64,000 nt of DNA from an uncultured Caulobacterales bacterium (GCA_947503715.1 CANNER010000005.1:1-64000), one strand, 5' to 3'; positions 1-12,343 are shown, counted from the stretch's first letter. Numbers and translations: made by a program. Notes: generated by a model from the sequence alone, not told the origin.

Positions 1-78
<78 letters not shown>

Positions 79-133
79 AGGTCGCTTTATATACCGGAGC
101 GTGACAGCGCTCCGGACCCCCGGTCGTACGGGA

Positions 134-209
134 AGGGGTATAGCTCAGTTGGTAGAGCACTGGATTCCAAATCCAGGTGTCGAGGGTTCGAGTCCTTCTG
201 CCCCTGCCA
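134..209 (+). tRNA. trpT: tRNA-Trp (anticodon CCA)
   Basis: A cloverleaf can be folded by eye. Acceptor strands AGGGGTA and TGCCCCT pair with one G·T. The D arm is GCTC…GAGC. The anticodon stem CTGGA/TCCAG closes a loop with CCA at its centre, and the T arm holds GTTCGAGTC. The 3' CCA is encoded at 207–209. It lies between tuf and secE, as in many proteobacteria. Confidence 0.97.
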
Positions 210-322
210 CCGCTTTCAGGTTCACCCCTTGAAACTGCGACAAACGGGCACAAAATAACGCGTCACTGGCAATTTTGTCGGTGCGCGTTTTTGGCCGTAA
301 GGTCGCAGAGATTAGGATCGTC

Positions 323-616
323 ATGCCAAAGAGCAAGAATAGACGGAAGAATGCGGGCAAAAAGCCTGCTGCTATTGAGGCAGCTGCTGCAGCTTCAGGG
401 TCCGCTGAATCCGCGACTCCAAAGGTTGGTCCCGTCAAATATGTCGGTCAGGTTCGTCAAGAGGCCCGCAAGGTTGTTTGGCCGGGTTGGTCTGAAGTTT
501 ATAAAACGACTATCCTTGTGATGATTATGGTTGTTTTGATGGGTGCGTTTTTCTTTGTGGTCGATTGGGCCTTGGCCAATATCGTCCAGTTTATTCTAGG
601 GTTTGGAGAAGCATAA
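323..616 (+). CDS. secE: Preprotein translocase subunit SecE
   Basis: This 97-residue protein is the small essential SecYEG subunit that clamps SecY in the inner membrane. The N-terminus is basic (PKSKNRRKN) and is followed by an Ala-rich linker. The family motif VVWPGWSE is at about residues 51–58, and there is one transmembrane helix at about 62–82. The ATG at 323 is preferred over an in-frame upstream start at 275 because it follows AGGATCG at a suitable distance and gives the usual family length. nusG follows after one base, so the two are cotranscribed. Confidence 0.93.
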   Translation: MPKSKNRRKNAGKKPAAIEAAAAASGSAESATPKVGPVKYVGQVRQEARKVVWPGWSEVYKTTILVMIMVVLMGAFFFVVDWALANIVQFILGFGEA

Positions 617-617
617 G

Positions 618-1148
618 ATGTCCGCAAAGTGGTATATCGTCCAAGCCTACTCGAATTTCGAGAAGCGCGTGAAAGAGACGCTCGAGCGTGATGCGGCCGA
701 AAAGGGCCTGGATCATCTATTCGAGGAAATTCTCGTTCCGACGGAATCGATTGTTGAGGTCCGCAAGGGGCGTAAAGTTGAGTCCGAGCGCAAGTTTTTC
801 CCGGGTTATGTCCTCGTGAAAGTCAACCTGACGGATGAGGCGTATCACCTCGTCAAGAACACGCCGAAAGTCACAGGTTTTCTCGGTTCTGCCTTGAAGC
901 CAATGCCTGTGTCCGAGGCTGAAGTTGCGCGTATTGTTGGTCAAATCCAAGAGGGTGTGGATAGTCCGCGTCCGATGATAACTTTTGATATTGGAGAGAC
1001 AATCAAAGTCGTCGACGGGCCGTTCCAGAGCTTTAACGGTACGGTTGAAAGTGTTGATGAGGAAAATGCGCGTCTTAAAGTGCTGATTAATATTTTCGGG
1101 CAGGGGACACCTGTCGAACTCAATTACACGCAGGTCGAAAAGCAATAG
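618..1148 (+). CDS. nusG: Transcription termination/antitermination factor NusG
   Basis: A protein of 176 residues that binds RNA polymerase and couples it to Rho or the ribosome. It starts MSAKWYIVQAYSNFEKRVK, the typical NGN domain, with FFPGYVLVKV in the middle. The C-terminal KOW domain contains FNGTVESVDEENARLKV. An upstream in-frame TTG at 603 would add five residues and overlap secE. The ATG at 618 matches the family N-terminus. It is translationally close to secE and followed by a 119-base gap before rplK. Confidence 0.96.
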   Translation: MSAKWYIVQAYSNFEKRVKETLERDAAEKGLDHLFEEILVPTESIVEVRKGRKVESERKFFPGYVLVKVNLTDEAYHLVKNTPKVTGFLGSALKPMPVSEAEVARIVGQIQEGVDSPRPMITFDIGETIKVVDGPFQSFNGTVESVDEENARLKVLINIFGQGTPVELNYTQVEKQ

Positions 1149-1267
1149 ACGGCCTGATGTAACTCGCTTGTGGGAGGGGGTGCTAAGTCCAGCACGTGCC
1201 GCACCACGGGCACCACGAAGACGGACGCAATCCTGCATCTGTCGCCTGAACACTTAAGGAGTGGAAA

Positions 1268-1699
1268 ATGGCAAAGAAGATTGATGGCTATATTAAGCTG
1301 ACGATCCCCGCGGGTTCTGCGAACCCGTCTCCACCGTTGGGACCTGCATTAGGTCAGCGCGGTGTGAATATTATGGAATTCGCCAAGGCGTTTAACGCCA
1401 AGACGGAAGAGATTGAAAAAGGCGTGCCGACCCCAACGGTTATCACGGTTTTTGCTGATAAATCGTTCACATTTGTGACGAAAACGGCGCCTGCCTCTTA
1501 CTTCTTGAAAAAGGCGGCTGGCAAAAAGCAGGGCTCTAATAATCCCGGCTCTGAAGTGGGTGGTACGGTCACAATGGACCAGTGCCGCGAAATCGCTGAA
1601 GCCAAGATGGCTGACTTGTCCGCGAATGATGTTGAAGCTGGTGCGAAAATCATCGCTGGTTCCGCCCGTTCCATGGGCTATGAAGTGACGGGAGAATAG
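1268..1699 (+). CDS. rplK: 50S ribosomal protein L11
   Basis: A 143-residue L11 protein of the GTPase-associated centre of the large subunit, which binds 23S rRNA together with the L10–L7/L12 stalk. The N-terminal proline-rich turn [18 protein letters not shown] is clear, as is the C-terminal rRNA-binding domain ending in [10 protein letters not shown]. An AAGGAG ribosome-binding site lies 8–13 bases before the ATG. It forms an L11 operon with rplA, which starts two bases after the stop. Confidence 0.97.
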   Translation: MAKKIDGYIKLTIPAGSANPSPPLGPALGQRGVNIMEFAKAFNAKTEEIEKGVPTPTVITVFADKSFTFVTKTAPASYFLKKAAGKKQGSNNPGSEVGGTVTMDQCREIAEAKMADLSANDVEAGAKIIAGSARSMGYEVTGE

Positions 1700-1701
1700 A
1701 C

Positions 1702-2391
1702 ATGGCGGGTAAACGTTATAAGGCCGCAATGGCTGGTCTTGACCGCGACGCGGAATTGACAGTCGCTGATGCTGTGAAAACAGTGAAGGGCAATGCTACG
1801 GCGAAGTTCGATGAGACCATCGAAATCGCGATGAACCTTGGTGTTGATCCACGCCATGCCGACCAGATGGTCCGCGGTGTGTGTAATCTGCCAAACGGTA
1901 CAGGCCGTTCCGTTCGTGTTGCTGTTTTTGCCAAAGATGCAAAAGCGGATGAAGCGCGCGCAGCGGGTGCGGATGTTGTCGGTGCGGAAGATCTCGCCGA
2001 GCAAATTCAGAATGGCGACATGCCGTTTGAAAAAGTGATTGCCACACCGGACATGATGCCGCTTGTCGGTCGTCTCGGTAAGGTGCTTGGTCCAAAGGGC
2101 ATGATGCCAAACCCGAAAGTCGGGACGGTCACAATGGACGTCGCGAAAGCGGTGGCTGATTCTAAAGGCGGCGCTGTTGAGTTCCGCGTTGAGAAAGCCG
2201 GCGTAATCCACGCGGGCGTTGGCAAGGCCTCCTTCTCGGAAGATAAATTGACAGAGAACGTTACGGCGTTTCTCGCCGCGATCCAAAAGGCTCGGCCAAC
2301 AGGTGCAAAAGGCGTTTTCGTCAAGAAGATTGCTCTGAGCTCCACGATGGGCCCGTCTGTAAAGATCAATACAGCTGAAGTCCCGAACTAG
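1702..2391 (+). CDS. rplA: 50S ribosomal protein L1
   Basis: A 229-residue L1 protein, which forms the mobile L1 stalk that helps release deacylated tRNA. Recognisable blocks are [33 protein letters not shown], and [16 protein letters not shown] in the middle domain. In many bacteria L1 represses its own operon mRNA; no such site was resolved here. It directly follows rplK with a two-base gap. A 296-base leader separates it from rplJ. Confidence 0.97.
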   Translation: MAGKRYKAAMAGLDRDAELTVADAVKTVKGNATAKFDETIEIAMNLGVDPRHADQMVRGVCNLPNGTGRSVRVAVFAKDAKADEARAAGADVVGAEDLAEQIQNGDMPFEKVIATPDMMPLVGRLGKVLGPKGMMPNPKVGTVTMDVAKAVADSKGGAVEFRVEKAGVIHAGVGKASFSEDKLTENVTAFLAAIQKARPTGAKGVFVKKIALSSTMGPSVKINTAEVPN

Positions 2392-2687
2392 GGATTTTAA
2401 TTTAAGAATTTGGCGAAGGGCTTTTGTCCTCCGCCAACTCTCCTCGGAAGGTTCGCTTTTCGAGGGGCTGTCCAAGACCACCGGTGTTGGCGCCTTTGAA
2501 GAAAGACGCTGACTTAATGTCCAGTGTAGACGGAGTGAGACCATTTCTAGCGACGGTGTGAGCCGTCAAATGTTGTGGTTCGAGTTCTGGGACAGACAAC
2601 CGCTCGCGGATCGTCTGGCAACAGACGAGATGTGAGTATCTCATGGACGTCCGCATGGTGTGGATGTCTGAAACTAGGAGACCGCAA
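2392..2687 (+). promoter_or_regulatory. Probable leader of the rplJL–rpoBC transcript (L10-leader position)
   Basis: A 296-base gap without a convincing gene sits between rplA and rplJ. In bacteria this position normally carries the rplJ promoter and the mRNA leader bound by L10(L7/L12)4. Short complementary segments are visible, for example GTCTGGCAACAGAC at about 2613–2626. No consensus structure could be confirmed by eye, so the assignment rests on position. Confidence 0.4.
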
Positions 2688-3203
2688 ATGGACCGCTCTC
2701 AAAAAGAGATTGCCGTTAAAGAACTCGAAGAGATCTTTGATGGTGCAGGATCCGTGGTACTGGCTGAATATTCAGGCATGACCGTTGCGGAAATGACGGA
2801 GTTGCGCGCAGACATGCGTGAGCGTGGCGCAACACTCCGTGTCGTAAAGAACCGTTTGGCGAAAATTGCCTTGAAAGGGAAACCTTTTGAGGGAGCTGCT
2901 GACCACTTCACCGGACCCGTGGCAATTGCCTGGGCCGAAGACATGATCAGTGCGCCAAAAGTGGCTGTGAAATATGCCGAAGATTCGAAAGTCTTCAACA
3001 TCATCGGCGGTTTCATGGGTGAGGAAATCTTTGACCCGGCTGGTGTCGAAGCGCTTTCTAAACTGCCAAGCCGCGAAGAGCTTATTGGTATGGCTGCGCA
3101 GCGTCTGCTGTCACAGGCTACGAATATCGCCTCCGCACTTCTTTCGCCAGCGCAAGGCTTGTCCGGCGCAATTGCGGCGATCGAAGAAAAGGCCGACGCC
3201 TGA
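2688..3203 (+). CDS. rplJ: 50S ribosomal protein L10
   Basis: A 171-residue base of the L7/L12 stalk. The start MDRSQKEIAVKELEEIF is the family N-terminus and follows TAGGAG with a seven-base spacer. In-frame ATGs at 2643 and 2655 would add a leader peptide not seen in L10, so 2688 was chosen. The motif VVKNRLAKIAL is present, and the alanine-rich C-terminal helix that binds L12 dimers ends the protein. rplL follows after 75 bases. Confidence 0.95.
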   Translation: MDRSQKEIAVKELEEIFDGAGSVVLAEYSGMTVAEMTELRADMRERGATLRVVKNRLAKIALKGKPFEGAADHFTGPVAIAWAEDMISAPKVAVKYAEDSKVFNIIGGFMGEEIFDPAGVEALSKLPSREELIGMAAQRLLSQATNIASALLSPAQGLSGAIAAIEEKADA

Positions 3204-3278
3204 TTTTACGATATCATTCTCGCAAAAACTCGAACCTAACCGCCTCAATCACGAGGCAAACATTAAAAGGAACATCAA

Positions 3279-3653
3279 ATGGCTGATGTGAAAAAACTCG
3301 CAGAAGAGCTCGTCGGATTGACGATCTTGGAAGCAAAAGAACTGAACGACATCCTCAAAGACGAGTACGGCATCGAAGCTGCTGCACCTGTCGCTATGGC
3401 TGGCCCTGCGGGCGCGGCTGGCGGCGCGGCAGCTGAAGAGAAGACTGACTTTGACGTTGTCATGACATCTTTCGGCGGAAACAAAATCTCCGTCATTAAA
3501 GAAGTTCGTGGAATCACAGGTCTTGGCTTGAAAGAAGCCAAAGAGCTGGTCGAATCTGCACCAAAAGCCGTCAAAGAAGGCGTGCCGGAAGCAGAAGCAA
3601 ACGATATCAAAGAGAAACTCGAAGCTGCCGGCGCTACCGTCGAGCTCAAGTAG
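3279..3653 (+). CDS. rplL: 50S ribosomal protein L7/L12
   Basis: A 124-residue stalk protein that recruits translational GTPases. It has an N-terminal dimerisation helix ([19 protein letters not shown]), an Ala/Gly-rich hinge at about residues 40–50, and a globular C-terminal domain with [20 protein letters not shown]. The protein is complete. It sits between rplJ and rpoB as usual. Confidence 0.97.
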   Translation: MADVKKLAEELVGLTILEAKELNDILKDEYGIEAAAPVAMAGPAGAAGGAAAEEKTDFDVVMTSFGGNKISVIKEVRGITGLGLKEAKELVESAPKAVKEGVPEAEANDIKEKLEAAGATVELK

Positions 3654-3666
3654 TCTCTTTGACGAA

Positions 3667-3723
3667 GACCGGGTTTCCGGTCCTCGTGAAATACAGGGCG
3701 GCACGGGTTTTCCCGTGTCGCCC
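3667..3723 (+). promoter_or_regulatory. Two hairpins between rplL and rpoB
   Basis: Two stem-loops occur in the 222-base rplL–rpoB gap. The first is GACCGG/CCGGTC around GTTT (3667–3682). The second is GGGCGGCACGGG/CCCGTGTCGCCC around TTTT (3696–3723), twelve pairs with one G·T. No T-run follows the second, so it is not an obvious full terminator. In E. coli this gap carries a partial attenuator and an RNase III site; a similar role here is inferred. Confidence 0.5.
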
Positions 3724-3875
3724 GTTCCTGCCTGTGGTGGGGCCGCATGTTTCGACGCGGGTTAAAAATCGAAAATGACTGACGGAGCAGTTTAACTCCG
3801 CCGAAATTTAAGGGCTGATATCTGCGGGAGTGCACACTCGCAGGGGAGAGGCCCGCAAAGGAAAAGGTTGCTTTG

Positions 3876-6800
3876 ATGTCGCTAACATTCACTGGCAAGA
3901 AACGTATCCGCAAGAGCTTTGGCCGTATTCCGGAAGTTGTCCGGATGCCAAACCTGATCGAGGTTCAGAAATCCTCCTATGATCAGTTCCTGCAAAAAAA
4001 TATCGACCACGCAGATCGCGGAACCGATGATGGTATGAACGGCGTGTTCCACTCCGTCTTCCCCGTCCGGGATTTCTCTGACCGTGCGGTTCTGGAATAT
4101 GTCTCCTTCGTCTTCGAGAAGCCGAAATTTGACGAAGAAGAATGTCAGCAGCGCGACATCACTTACGCCGCCCCCCTAAAAGTCAAAATGCGTCTAGTCG
4201 TGTTTGATATCGACGATGATACAGGTGCCCGTTCCGTCAAGGACATTAAAGAGCAGGACGTTTATATGGGCGATATCCCGCTCATGACGGCCAAAGGTAC
4301 GTTCATCGTGAACGGCACAGAGCGCGTGATCGTCTCGCAAATGCACCGCTCACCGGGCGTGTTCTTCTCCCATGATAAGGGTAAGGGTCACTCCTCCGGC
4401 AAGTTCCTCTTCTCCGCGCGGATCATTCCTTATCGCGGATCCTGGCTCGATTTCGAATTCGACGCCAAAGACATCCTCTATGCCCGTATTGACCGTCGCC
4501 GGAAATTGCCCGCGACGACAGTTCTCTATGCGCTCGGCATGACGCGCGAAGATATTCTGAACGAATATTATGAGAGCATTGCGTTTAAACGTGACAAGAA
4601 AAAAGACGGCTGGACGCGTCCGTTCAATGCGGATGAGTATCGCGGTGCGAAACTCTTGCGTGACCTGGTTGATGCGAAAACAGGCGAAGTTGTTGCGCCA
4701 GCAGGTCGCAAACTGACAAAGCGTGGTGCTAAGAAATTGGCTGATGATGGTATGAAATCCGTCCTCATCTCAAATGAAGAAATGTCCGAGCGCTTTGCGT
4801 CTGAGGACATCGTGAACACTGAAACAGGTCAAATCTACGCCGAAGCCGGTGATGAGCTCTCCTTGGAAATCATGGAGCAGATCAACGAGGCGGACATCAA
4901 GGAAATTTCCGTCCTGAACATCGACCACGTCAATGTCGGACCTTATATCCGGAACACACTCGCCGCCGATAAGAATGATAGCCGCGAAGGGGCGTTGGTT
5001 GACATTTACCGCGTCATGCGTCCGGGCGAGCCGCCCACCGCTGAAGCGGCTGAAGATCTCTTCAACTCGCTCTTCTTTGACGGGGAGCGCTATGATCTCT
5101 CCGCTGTGGGTCGGGTAAAGATGAACCTTCGCATGGATATGCAGGATGTTGGCGACGAAATCCGCGTCCTTCGTAAGGAAGACATCCTTGCCGTTGTCGA
5201 CACGCTGACCAAGCTGAAAGACGGCATTGGGTCCATCGATGATATTGATAATCTCGGAAACCGTCGTGTCCGCTCCGTGGGTGAGCTGATGCAGAACCAA
5301 TACCGTATTGGTCTGCTCCGCATGGAACGCGCGATTAAAGAGCGTATGCAATCCGTCGATATTGAAACGGTCATGCCGCATGACCTCATCAATGCGAAAC
5401 CCGCTGCCGCGGTCGTTCGTGAATTCTTCGGCTCCTCGCAGCTGTCGCAATTTATGGACCAAACTAACCCGCTCTCCGAGATTACGCATAAGCGTCGTCT
5501 CTCCGCGCTTGGACCCGGTGGTCTGACACGTGAACGCGCAGGCTTTGAAGTCCGCGATGTCCATCCAACCCATTATGGTCGTATCTGTCCGATTGAAACA
5601 CCGGAAGGCCCGAACATTGGTCTGATTAACTCGCTCGCCACACATGCGCGCGTGAACAAATATGGCTTTATCGAAAGCCCATATCGCAAGATCAATAAAG
5701 GTAAATTGACAAAAGAAGTCGTCTATCTCTCTGCCATGGAAGAAGCGCGTTATACGGTTGCGCAGGCCAACGCGCCTGTGACGGCGGATAACGAGCTTGA
5801 GGAAGAGTTCGTAACCTGTCGCGTGAACGGCGATGTGACGCCTGTTGCCCGCGAAGAGGTCGACTTTATTGATGTCTCGCCGAAACAACTTGTCTCTGTC
5901 GCTGCGGCCCTCATCCCGTTCCTTGAGAATGACGATGCGAACCGCGCCTTGATGGGATCAAACATGATGCGTCAGGCTGTGCCGCTGCTGAAGGCGGAAG
6001 CGCCTCTCGTCGGCACCGGCATGGAAAGCGTTGTGGCGCTCGATTCCGGTGCGACGGTTGCTGCGAAACGTGAAGGTATCGTCGAACAGGTCGATGCCCG
6101 CCGGATCGTGGTGCGTGCAACGAAGGAAACAGACCTCACAAAGTCCGGGGTCGATATCTACAACCTGCTGAAATTCCAGCGTTCCAACCAGTCAACAACG
6201 ATCAACCAGCGTCCGCTCGTGAAAGTTGGCGACATCATCCAACAGGGTGACATCATTGCAGATGGTCCGTCGACCGATCTGGGTGAATTGGCTCTGGGTA
6301 AAAACGTGCTCGTCGCGTTTATGCCTTGGAATGGCTATAACTTTGAGGACTCGATCCTGATTTCGGAACGTATCGTGACGGATGATGTCTATACATCACT
6401 CCATATCGAAGAGTTCTCGATTATGGCGCGGGATACGAAGCTTGGGCCGGAAGAAATCACACGCGACATTCCAAATGTCGGTGAGGAAACCCTCCGCAAT
6501 CTCGACGAGGCGGGCATTGTGGCCGTCGGTGCCGAGGTCCATGCGGGCGATATCCTCGTCGGTAAGGTTACACCAAAAGGTGAATCGCCAATGACGCCGG
6601 AAGAGAAACTCCTCCGCGCTATCTTTGGTGAGAAAGCCTCTGACGTTCGCGATACATCCTTGAAGCTCAAGCCGGGTGCATCGGGTACAGTCGTGGAAGT
6701 CCGTGTCTTCAACCGTCATGGTGTCGATAAAGATGAGCGGGCGATGCAAATTGAACGCGAAGAAATCGAGAGCCTTGGTAAGGACCGCGATGACGAGCTG

Positions 6801-7961
6801 AAAATTCTTGAACGCTCTATCTATGCGTCGGTCCAGAAAACACTGATGGGAAAGAACGCTGTTTCCGGCCCACGGGGTTTCAAGAAGGGCCCTGTCACAG
6901 AGGAAAACCTCAATGATGTGCCGCGTTCTGATTGGTGGCGCATTGGTGTCGATGACGAGCAAGCCATTGGCGAGTTGGAAGCTCTGAAAGAGCAGTACGA
7001 TTCCTCCAAAGCCCGTCTCGACGCGCGTTTTGAAGATAAAGTCGATAAACTCCAGCGTGGTGATGAATTGCCACCAGGTGTTATGAAGATGGTCAAAGTC
7101 TTCGTTGCGGTGAAGCGTAAGCTCCAGCCGGGCGATAAAATGGCCGGACGTCATGGTAACAAGGGTGTCATCTCCAAAATTAATCCCGTCGAGGATATGC
7201 CATTCCTGGAAACAGGTCAGGCTGTCGATATCGTGTTGAACCCACTCGGCGTTCCATCGCGAATGAACGTGGGTCAGATTTTGGAAACCCATATGGGTTG
7301 GGCCTGTGCCGGTGTTGGTAAACTCATTGATGATGCGCTGGAAAATTACCGTGCTGAAAATGATATGTCCGCACTGCGCGATACGATCCAACATGTGTAT
7401 GGCGACGACATCACCTTGCCCCGCAAGAATGATGAAATCCTTGAGCTGGCCTCCAATGTGACGGGCGGTGTGCCGATTGCGACCCCTGTCTTTGACGGCG
7501 CGCGTGAGCCGGATATCGTGAAGATGCTTGAAAAAGCGGGTCTGCACAGTTCCGGTCAGATGGTTCTGCATGATGGTCGCACGGGTGAGAAATTCACACG
7601 TCCGGTCACCGTTGGCTATAAGTACCTGCTCAAGCTTCACCATTTGGTGGACGACAAAATCCATGCCCGTTCGATTGGGCCGTACTCCCTCGTCACCCAG
7701 CAGCCGCTCGGTGGTAAGGCACAGTTCGGTGGCCAGCGCTTCGGTGAGATGGAAGTTTGGGCCTTGGAAGCTTACGGTGCTGCCTACACGCTGCAGGAAA
7801 TGCTCACGGTCAAATCCGATGACGTGGCCGGCCGGACGAAAGTCTACGAATCCATCGTCCGCGGTGATGACGGGTTTGAAGCCGGTATTCCGGAATCGTT
7901 CAACGTGTTGGTCAAAGAGATCCGCTCATTGGGCCTCAATGTCGAACTGACAAACGGCTAA
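3876..7961 (+). CDS. rpoB: DNA-directed RNA polymerase subunit beta
   Basis: A complete β subunit of 1361 residues, half of the polymerase active-site cleft. The rifampicin-pocket region reads [20 protein letters not shown] and is followed by [17 protein letters not shown]. The C-terminus has [25 protein letters not shown], which contacts β'. The ATG at 3876 is preferred to an in-frame TTG one codon upstream. AAAGGAAAAGG precedes it. Nothing looks truncated or frameshifted. Several long antisense frames over this gene are codon-bias shadows. Confidence 0.98.
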   Translation: MSLTFTGKKRIRKSFGRIPEVVRMPNLIEVQKSSYDQFLQKNIDHADRGTDDGMNGVFHSVFPVRDFSDRAVLEYVSFVFEKPKFDEEECQQRDITYAAPLKVKMRLVVFDIDDDTGARSVKDIKEQDVYMGDIPLMTAKGTFIVNGTERVIVSQMHRSPGVFFSHDKGKGHSSGKFLFSARIIPYRGSWLDFEFDAKDILYARIDRRRKLPATTVLYALGMTREDILNEYYESIAFKRDKKKDGWTRPFNADEYRGAKLLRDLVDAKTGEVVAPAGRKLTKRGAKKLADDGMKSVLISNEEMSERFASEDIVNTETGQIYAEAGDELSLEIMEQINEADIKEISVLNIDHVNVGPYIRNTLAADKNDSREGALVDIYRVMRPGEPPTAEAAEDLFNSLFFDGERYDLSAVGRVKMNLRMDMQDVGDEIRVLRKEDILAVVDTLTKLKDGIGSIDDIDNLGNRRVRSVGELMQNQYRIGLLRMERAIKERMQSVDIETVMPHDLINAKPAAAVVREFFGSSQLSQFMDQTNPLSEITHKRRLSALGPGGLTRERAGFEVRDVHPTHYGRICPIETPEGPNIGLINSLATHARVNKYGFIESPYRKINKGKLTKEVVYLSAMEEARYTVAQANAPVTADNELEEEFVTCRVNGDVTPVAREEVDFIDVSPKQLVSVAAALIPFLENDDANRALMGSNMMRQAVPLLKAEAPLVGTGMESVVALDSGATVAAKREGIVEQVDARRIVVRATKETDLTKSGVDIYNLLKFQRSNQSTTINQRPLVKVGDIIQQGDIIADGPSTDLGELALGKNVLVAFMPWNGYNFEDSILISERIVTDDVYTSLHIEEFSIMARDTKLGPEEITRDIPNVGEETLRNLDEAGIVAVGAEVHAGDILVGKVTPKGESPMTPEEKLLRAIFGEKASDVRDTSLKLKPGASGTVVEVRVFNRHGVDKDERAMQIEREEIESLGKDRDDELKILERSIYASVQKTLMGKNAVSGPRGFKKGPVTEENLNDVPRSDWWRIGVDDEQAIGELEALKEQYDSSKARLDARFEDKVDKLQRGDELPPGVMKMVKVFVAVKRKLQPGDKMAGRHGNKGVISKINPVEDMPFLETGQAVDIVLNPLGVPSRMNVGQILETHMGWACAGVGKLIDDALENYRAENDMSALRDTIQHVYGDDITLPRKNDEILELASNVTGGVPIATPVFDGAREPDIVKMLEKAGLHSSGQMVLHDGRTGEKFTRPVTVGYKYLLKLHHLVDDKIHARSIGPYSLVTQQPLGGKAQFGGQRFGEMEVWALEAYGAAYTLQEMLTVKSDDVAGRTKVYESIVRGDDGFEAGIPESFNVLVKEIRSLGLNVELTNG

Positions 7962-7964
7962 TTT

Positions 7965-8006
7965 ATTCCAATTCCCCGGCGAAAGTCGGGGCGTTGTCTT
8001 TGGAAT
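7965..8006 (+). promoter_or_regulatory. Hairpin in the rpoB–rpoC spacer
   Basis: CCCCGGC and GTCGGGG (7974–7991) pair around a GAAA tetraloop. Outer strands ATTCCA and TGGAAT (7965–7970 and 8001–8006) can pair as well. It sits in the 95-base gap between rpoB and rpoC. There is no T-run, so an mRNA-processing or stability role is more likely than termination. Confidence 0.4.
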
Positions 8007-8056
8007 TTTTACGGACAAGCCGGACGCGGCAAAGTCCAAACTGAAAGGAAAATAAC

Positions 8057-11000
8057 ATGAACCAAGAGGTCATGAACATTTTCAACCCTGCGCAAGAAGG
8101 CCCGACCTTTGACCGTATTAAAATCTCTCTCGCCAGCCCGGAGAAAATCCTGAGCTGGTCCTTTGGCGAAATCAAAAAGCCGGAAACCATCAATTACCGG
8201 ACGTTCAAGCCCGAGAAAGACGGCCTGTTCTGTGCGCGTATCTTTGGCCCGGTCAAAGATTATGAATGTCTCTGCGGCAAATATAAGCGCATGAAATATA
8301 AAGGCGTCGTCTGCGAAAAATGCGGCGTCGAAGTCACCGTTACCCGCGTCCGTCGTGAGCGTATGGGCCATATCGAATTGGCTGCGCCGGTTGCGCATAT
8401 CTGGTTCCTGAAATCCCTGCCATCACGGATTTCGACGATGCTCAACATGACGCTGAAAGAAGTCGAGCGCGTTCTCTACTTTGAAAGCTATATTGTCACA
8501 GAGCCGGGCCTGACCTCACTCGGTGAACGTCAAATTCTTTCTGAGGAAGAATATGTCGAAGCGCAGGCTGAATTTGGCGAAGATAGCTTTACCGCCGGTA
8601 TCGGTGCGGAAGCCGTGCGCGACATGTTGCAAAATCTCGACCTCGAAGCCGAGATTGAGCGCACACGTTTCGATATGACGGAGACGGGCTCGCAGTTGAA
8701 GCTCAAGAAGCTCTCCAAGCGTCTCAAGCTGCTGGAAGCCTTCGTGACCTCCGGCAACCGTCCGGAATGGATGGTCCTGACCATCGTTCCCGTCATCCCG
8801 CCGGAACTTCGCCCGCTCGTCCCGCTGGATGGCGGTCGTTTTGCGACATCTGATCTGAACGATCTCTATCGTCGCGTCATCAACCGGAATAACCGTTTGA
8901 AGCGCCTGATCGAACTCCGCGCACCGGATATCATCATCCGGAACGAGAAGCGCATGTTGCAGGAATCTGTTGATGCGCTGTTTGATAATGGCCGTCGTGG
9001 TCGGACAATTACGGGTGCGAATAAGCGTCCGCTGAAATCCATGTCCGACATGCTTAAGGGTAAGCAAGGTCGTTTCCGTCAGAACCTCCTCGGAAAGCGC
9101 GTCGACTATTCCGGTCGGTCCGTTATCGTGGTTGGACCTGAGCTGAAATTGCATGAATGCGGTCTGCCAAAGAAAATGGCGCTCGAGCTGTTCAAACCGT
9201 TTATCTATGCGCGTCTCGACGCCAAAGGCCTGTCCGGTACTGTTAAACAGTCCAAGAAGCTGGTCGAAAAAGAACGTCCTGAAGTTTGGGATATCCTCGA
9301 CGAGGTTATCCGCGAGCATCCGGTCCTCCTCAACCGTGCGCCGACCCTTCATAGGCTTGGCATACAAGCGTTTGAACCGAAACTGACAGAAGGTAAGGCG
9401 ATCCGTCTTCACCCGCTCGTCTGTGCGGCCTTTAACGCTGACTTTGATGGTGACCAAATGGCTGTCCACGTGCCGCTCTCAATTGAGGCACAATTGGAAG
9501 CCCGCGTCCTGATGATGTCCACAAATAACATCCTGTCGCCGGCCAATGGTAAGCCTATCATTGTTCCGTCACAGGATATCGTTCTCGGTCTGTATTACAT
9601 GTCGCTGATGCGCGACGGTGAGAAGGGCGAGGGCATGATGTTCGCCTCCATGGCCGAGCTCGAAATGGCGCTCGATAATGGGCACGTCTCACTGCACGCC
9701 AAAGTCAAAGGTCGTTTCCCAGTCACACAGGAAGACGGGACAACGACATATGAAGTCGCGGAAACCTCTCCGGGACGTCTGAAACTGGCGGAATATCTGC
9801 CGAAACATCACCTGATCCCTTATTCCGTCGTGAACAAAGTTCTGACGAAGAAGGAAATTGGCAAGCTGATCGACACGGTCTATCGCCACGGTGGTCAGAA
9901 GGCGACGGTGATCTTCGCGGATAAGATGATGGGTCTCGGATTCAAGGAAGCGGCGAAGGCCGGTATTTCCTTCGGCAAGGACGACATGATTATTCCGGAT
10001 GCCAAATACACATTGGTGAACGAAACGCAGGCTCTGGCCGATGCATTCGAACAGCAATATGCGGATGGTCTCATCACCAAAGGCGAGAAGTATAACAAAG
10101 TCGTCGATGCCTGGTCCAAATGTACGGACAAAGTCGCGGATGCCATGATGGACGAAGCGGCGAAACCGCGTCAGACCATCAACTCGGTCTTTATGATGGC
10201 CGATTCCGGTGCCCGTGGTTCGAAGAACCAGATGAAACAGCTGGCGGGTATGCGCGGTCTTATGGCCAAGCCGTCCGGCGAGATTATCGAAACTCCGATT
10301 ACGGCCAACTTTAAAGAAGGCCTGACCGTGATGGATTACTTTAACAGTACCCATGGTGCGCGGAAGGGTCTGGCGGATACCGCTCTTAAAACCGCGAACT
10401 CGGGCTACCTCACACGTCGTCTCGTGGACGTTGCGCAGGATTGTATCGTCACGGAACAGGATTGCGGCACGGAAAATGGCATTGAGTTGAAGCCGGTTGT
10501 CGATGGCGGTGACGTTGTTGTCTCCCTCGGCGAACGGGCCTTGGGTCGGACGACCGCGGAAGACCTGCACGATCCGCGCAATGGCGAGTTGATGTTCCCG
10601 GCCAACACCTATGTTGACGAAGACATCGCCGCCGCGATTGACGAATCTGGCGCGCAGAACCTGCGTGTTCGCTCGGCGCTGACCTGCGATACGGTCACGG
10701 GTATCTGTGCGACCTGTTACGGTCGTGATCTGGCCCGTGGTACGAAGGTCAATATGGGTGAAGCCGTTGGTGTTATCGCCGCGCAATCCATTGGTGAGCC
10801 GGGTACCCAGCTGACCATGCGGACCTTCCATATTGGTGGTACGGCCTCGGTCTCGGATAAATCCGTGATTGAATCGTCTAACGAAGGCCTGATCAAATAT
10901 GACGAGGAAGACGTGATTAAGACGTCCTCCAACTTCATTGCCAAAGCCCGTAAAATGGAATTCCAGATCGTCGATAAAGACGGCAAGGAATTGGAGACTT

Positions 11001-12226
11001 ACAAAGTCGATTACGGCACACGTCTGCCGCTGAAAAACGGCGCGACTGTCAGCCGTGGTGATCGTCTTGCGGAATGGGATCCCTATGCGACCCCAATCAT
11101 CACCGAAGTCGGCGGGACCGTGCGTCTCCTCGATATCGTGGATGGTGTCTCTGCCAAGGAAGAGACCGACGAAGAAACGGGTATCTCCTCCAAGGTCATC
11201 GTTGACTGGCGTGCTTCATCCAAATCCGGAGACATTCAACCTGTCGCCGTGATCGAAGGTGAAGACGGCGAGCCAATCAAACTGCCAAATGGTAACATTG
11301 CGCGCTATATGCTCGCGGTGGGTGCGATCCTATCCGTCGAAGATGGGGCAACGGTCAAACCGGGCACAATCCTCGCCCGGATCGCCAAAGGCGGCGCGAC
11401 ACAGCGCGACATTACCGGTGGTCTGCCACGGGTGGCCGAGCTGTTCGAAGCCCGTCGTCCAAAAGACGATGCGGTCATCGCCGATATTGACGGGAAGATC
11501 GAATTTACGCGCGACTATAAAAACAAGCGTAAAATCCAGATCACACCGGAAGCTGAAGATGCGGAGCCAAGTTCCTTCCTCATCGCCAAGGGCAAGCATA
11601 TGCTCGTCTCTGACGGCGACATGGTGAAGAAGGGTGACTATCTCATCGATGGTAATCCTGCGCCACATGACATCCTCGCGATTATGGGTGTCGAAGCGCT
11701 GGCCGAATATCTCGTCGACGAAGTCCAAGGCGTCTACCGTCTGCAGGGCGTGCCGATCAACGATAAGCATATCGAAGTGATCGTCCGTCAAATGCTACAA
11801 AAGGTAGAAGTCACCGATGTGGGCGACACGACGCTTCTGAAAAACGAGCAAATGGACAAGATCGAGTTTAACAAGGTCAATACGGCCCTGTTGGAGAAGG
11901 ACAAAAACGCGACGCCGGCAACGGCTGTGCCTGTCCTGCTCGGTATTACCAAAGCCTCGCTCCAGACGCGTTCCTTCATCTCGGCGGCGTCCTTCCAGGA
12001 AACGACACGTGTCCTCACGGAAGCGTCGGTTCAGGGTAAGGAAGACATGCTCGAAGGTCTGAAAGAAAACGTCATCGTCGGACGCTTGATCCCAGCGGGT
12101 ACAGGTTCGAACCTCCGCAAGTATCAGAAGCTCGCCAATGACCGCGACCAGAAATTCCTCGAAGACCGCGCGGCCGCCGCACCGTCCCTCGAAGAATTCC
12201 CGAGTGAGATTGGGGACGATGCGTAG
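8057..12226 (+). CDS. rpoC: DNA-directed RNA polymerase subunit beta'
   Basis: A 1389-residue β' subunit, full length. The N-terminal zinc site ([19 protein letters not shown]) is at about residues 71–89. The catalytic magnesium loop NADFDGDQ is at 460–467. The trigger loop/bridge-helix region contains [19 protein letters not shown] and a second Cys cluster ([13 protein letters not shown]) follows. The gene ends about 85 bases before a strong terminator, so the cluster transcript likely stops there. Confidence 0.98.
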   Translation: MNQEVMNIFNPAQEGPTFDRIKISLASPEKILSWSFGEIKKPETINYRTFKPEKDGLFCARIFGPVKDYECLCGKYKRMKYKGVVCEKCGVEVTVTRVRRERMGHIELAAPVAHIWFLKSLPSRISTMLNMTLKEVERVLYFESYIVTEPGLTSLGERQILSEEEYVEAQAEFGEDSFTAGIGAEAVRDMLQNLDLEAEIERTRFDMTETGSQLKLKKLSKRLKLLEAFVTSGNRPEWMVLTIVPVIPPELRPLVPLDGGRFATSDLNDLYRRVINRNNRLKRLIELRAPDIIIRNEKRMLQESVDALFDNGRRGRTITGANKRPLKSMSDMLKGKQGRFRQNLLGKRVDYSGRSVIVVGPELKLHECGLPKKMALELFKPFIYARLDAKGLSGTVKQSKKLVEKERPEVWDILDEVIREHPVLLNRAPTLHRLGIQAFEPKLTEGKAIRLHPLVCAAFNADFDGDQMAVHVPLSIEAQLEARVLMMSTNNILSPANGKPIIVPSQDIVLGLYYMSLMRDGEKGEGMMFASMAELEMALDNGHVSLHAKVKGRFPVTQEDGTTTYEVAETSPGRLKLAEYLPKHHLIPYSVVNKVLTKKEIGKLIDTVYRHGGQKATVIFADKMMGLGFKEAAKAGISFGKDDMIIPDAKYTLVNETQALADAFEQQYADGLITKGEKYNKVVDAWSKCTDKVADAMMDEAAKPRQTINSVFMMADSGARGSKNQMKQLAGMRGLMAKPSGEIIETPITANFKEGLTVMDYFNSTHGARKGLADTALKTANSGYLTRRLVDVAQDCIVTEQDCGTENGIELKPVVDGGDVVVSLGERALGRTTAEDLHDPRNGELMFPANTYVDEDIAAAIDESGAQNLRVRSALTCDTVTGICATCYGRDLARGTKVNMGEAVGVIAAQSIGEPGTQLTMRTFHIGGTASVSDKSVIESSNEGLIKYDEEDVIKTSSNFIAKARKMEFQIVDKDGKELETYKVDYGTRLPLKNGATVSRGDRLAEWDPYATPIITEVGGTVRLLDIVDGVSAKEETDEETGISSKVIVDWRASSKSGDIQPVAVIEGEDGEPIKLPNGNIARYMLAVGAILSVEDGATVKPGTILARIAKGGATQRDITGGLPRVAELFEARRPKDDAVIADIDGKIEFTRDYKNKRKIQITPEAEDAEPSSFLIAKGKHMLVSDGDMVKKGDYLIDGNPAPHDILAIMGVEALAEYLVDEVQGVYRLQGVPINDKHIEVIVRQMLQKVEVTDVGDTTLLKNEQMDKIEFNKVNTALLEKDKNATPATAVPVLLGITKASLQTRSFISAASFQETTRVLTEASVQGKEDMLEGLKENVIVGRLIPAGTGSNLRKYQKLANDRDQKFLEDRAAAAPSLEEFPSEIGDDA

Positions 12227-12267
12227 TGCGTCTTGCTTTCGCTCCACTGGAGCGAATGAGCGATACG

Positions 12268-12343
12268 CCGAAGCCTGATGGCTTCGGACTGCGATGCTAA
12301 ACTATAAAAAGAAAAAGCCGCTTCATCTGAAGCGGCTTTTTTA
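12268..12343 (+). terminator. Terminator region after rpoC
   Basis: A first hairpin CCGAAGCC–TGAT–GGCTTCGG occupies 12268–12287. About 25 bases later AAAAAGCCGCTTCA pairs with TGAAGCGGCTTTTT (12312–12343) and runs into T residues. The second is a textbook intrinsic terminator for the rpoBC transcript, and its A-run/T-run symmetry could let it work on both strands. Confidence 0.85.

Noticed and set aside
4770-7664. Long antisense open frames over rpoB (about 370 and 420 codons)
   Set aside because: They are codon-bias shadows of a complete, conserved gene and contain no recognisable protein features or start signals.
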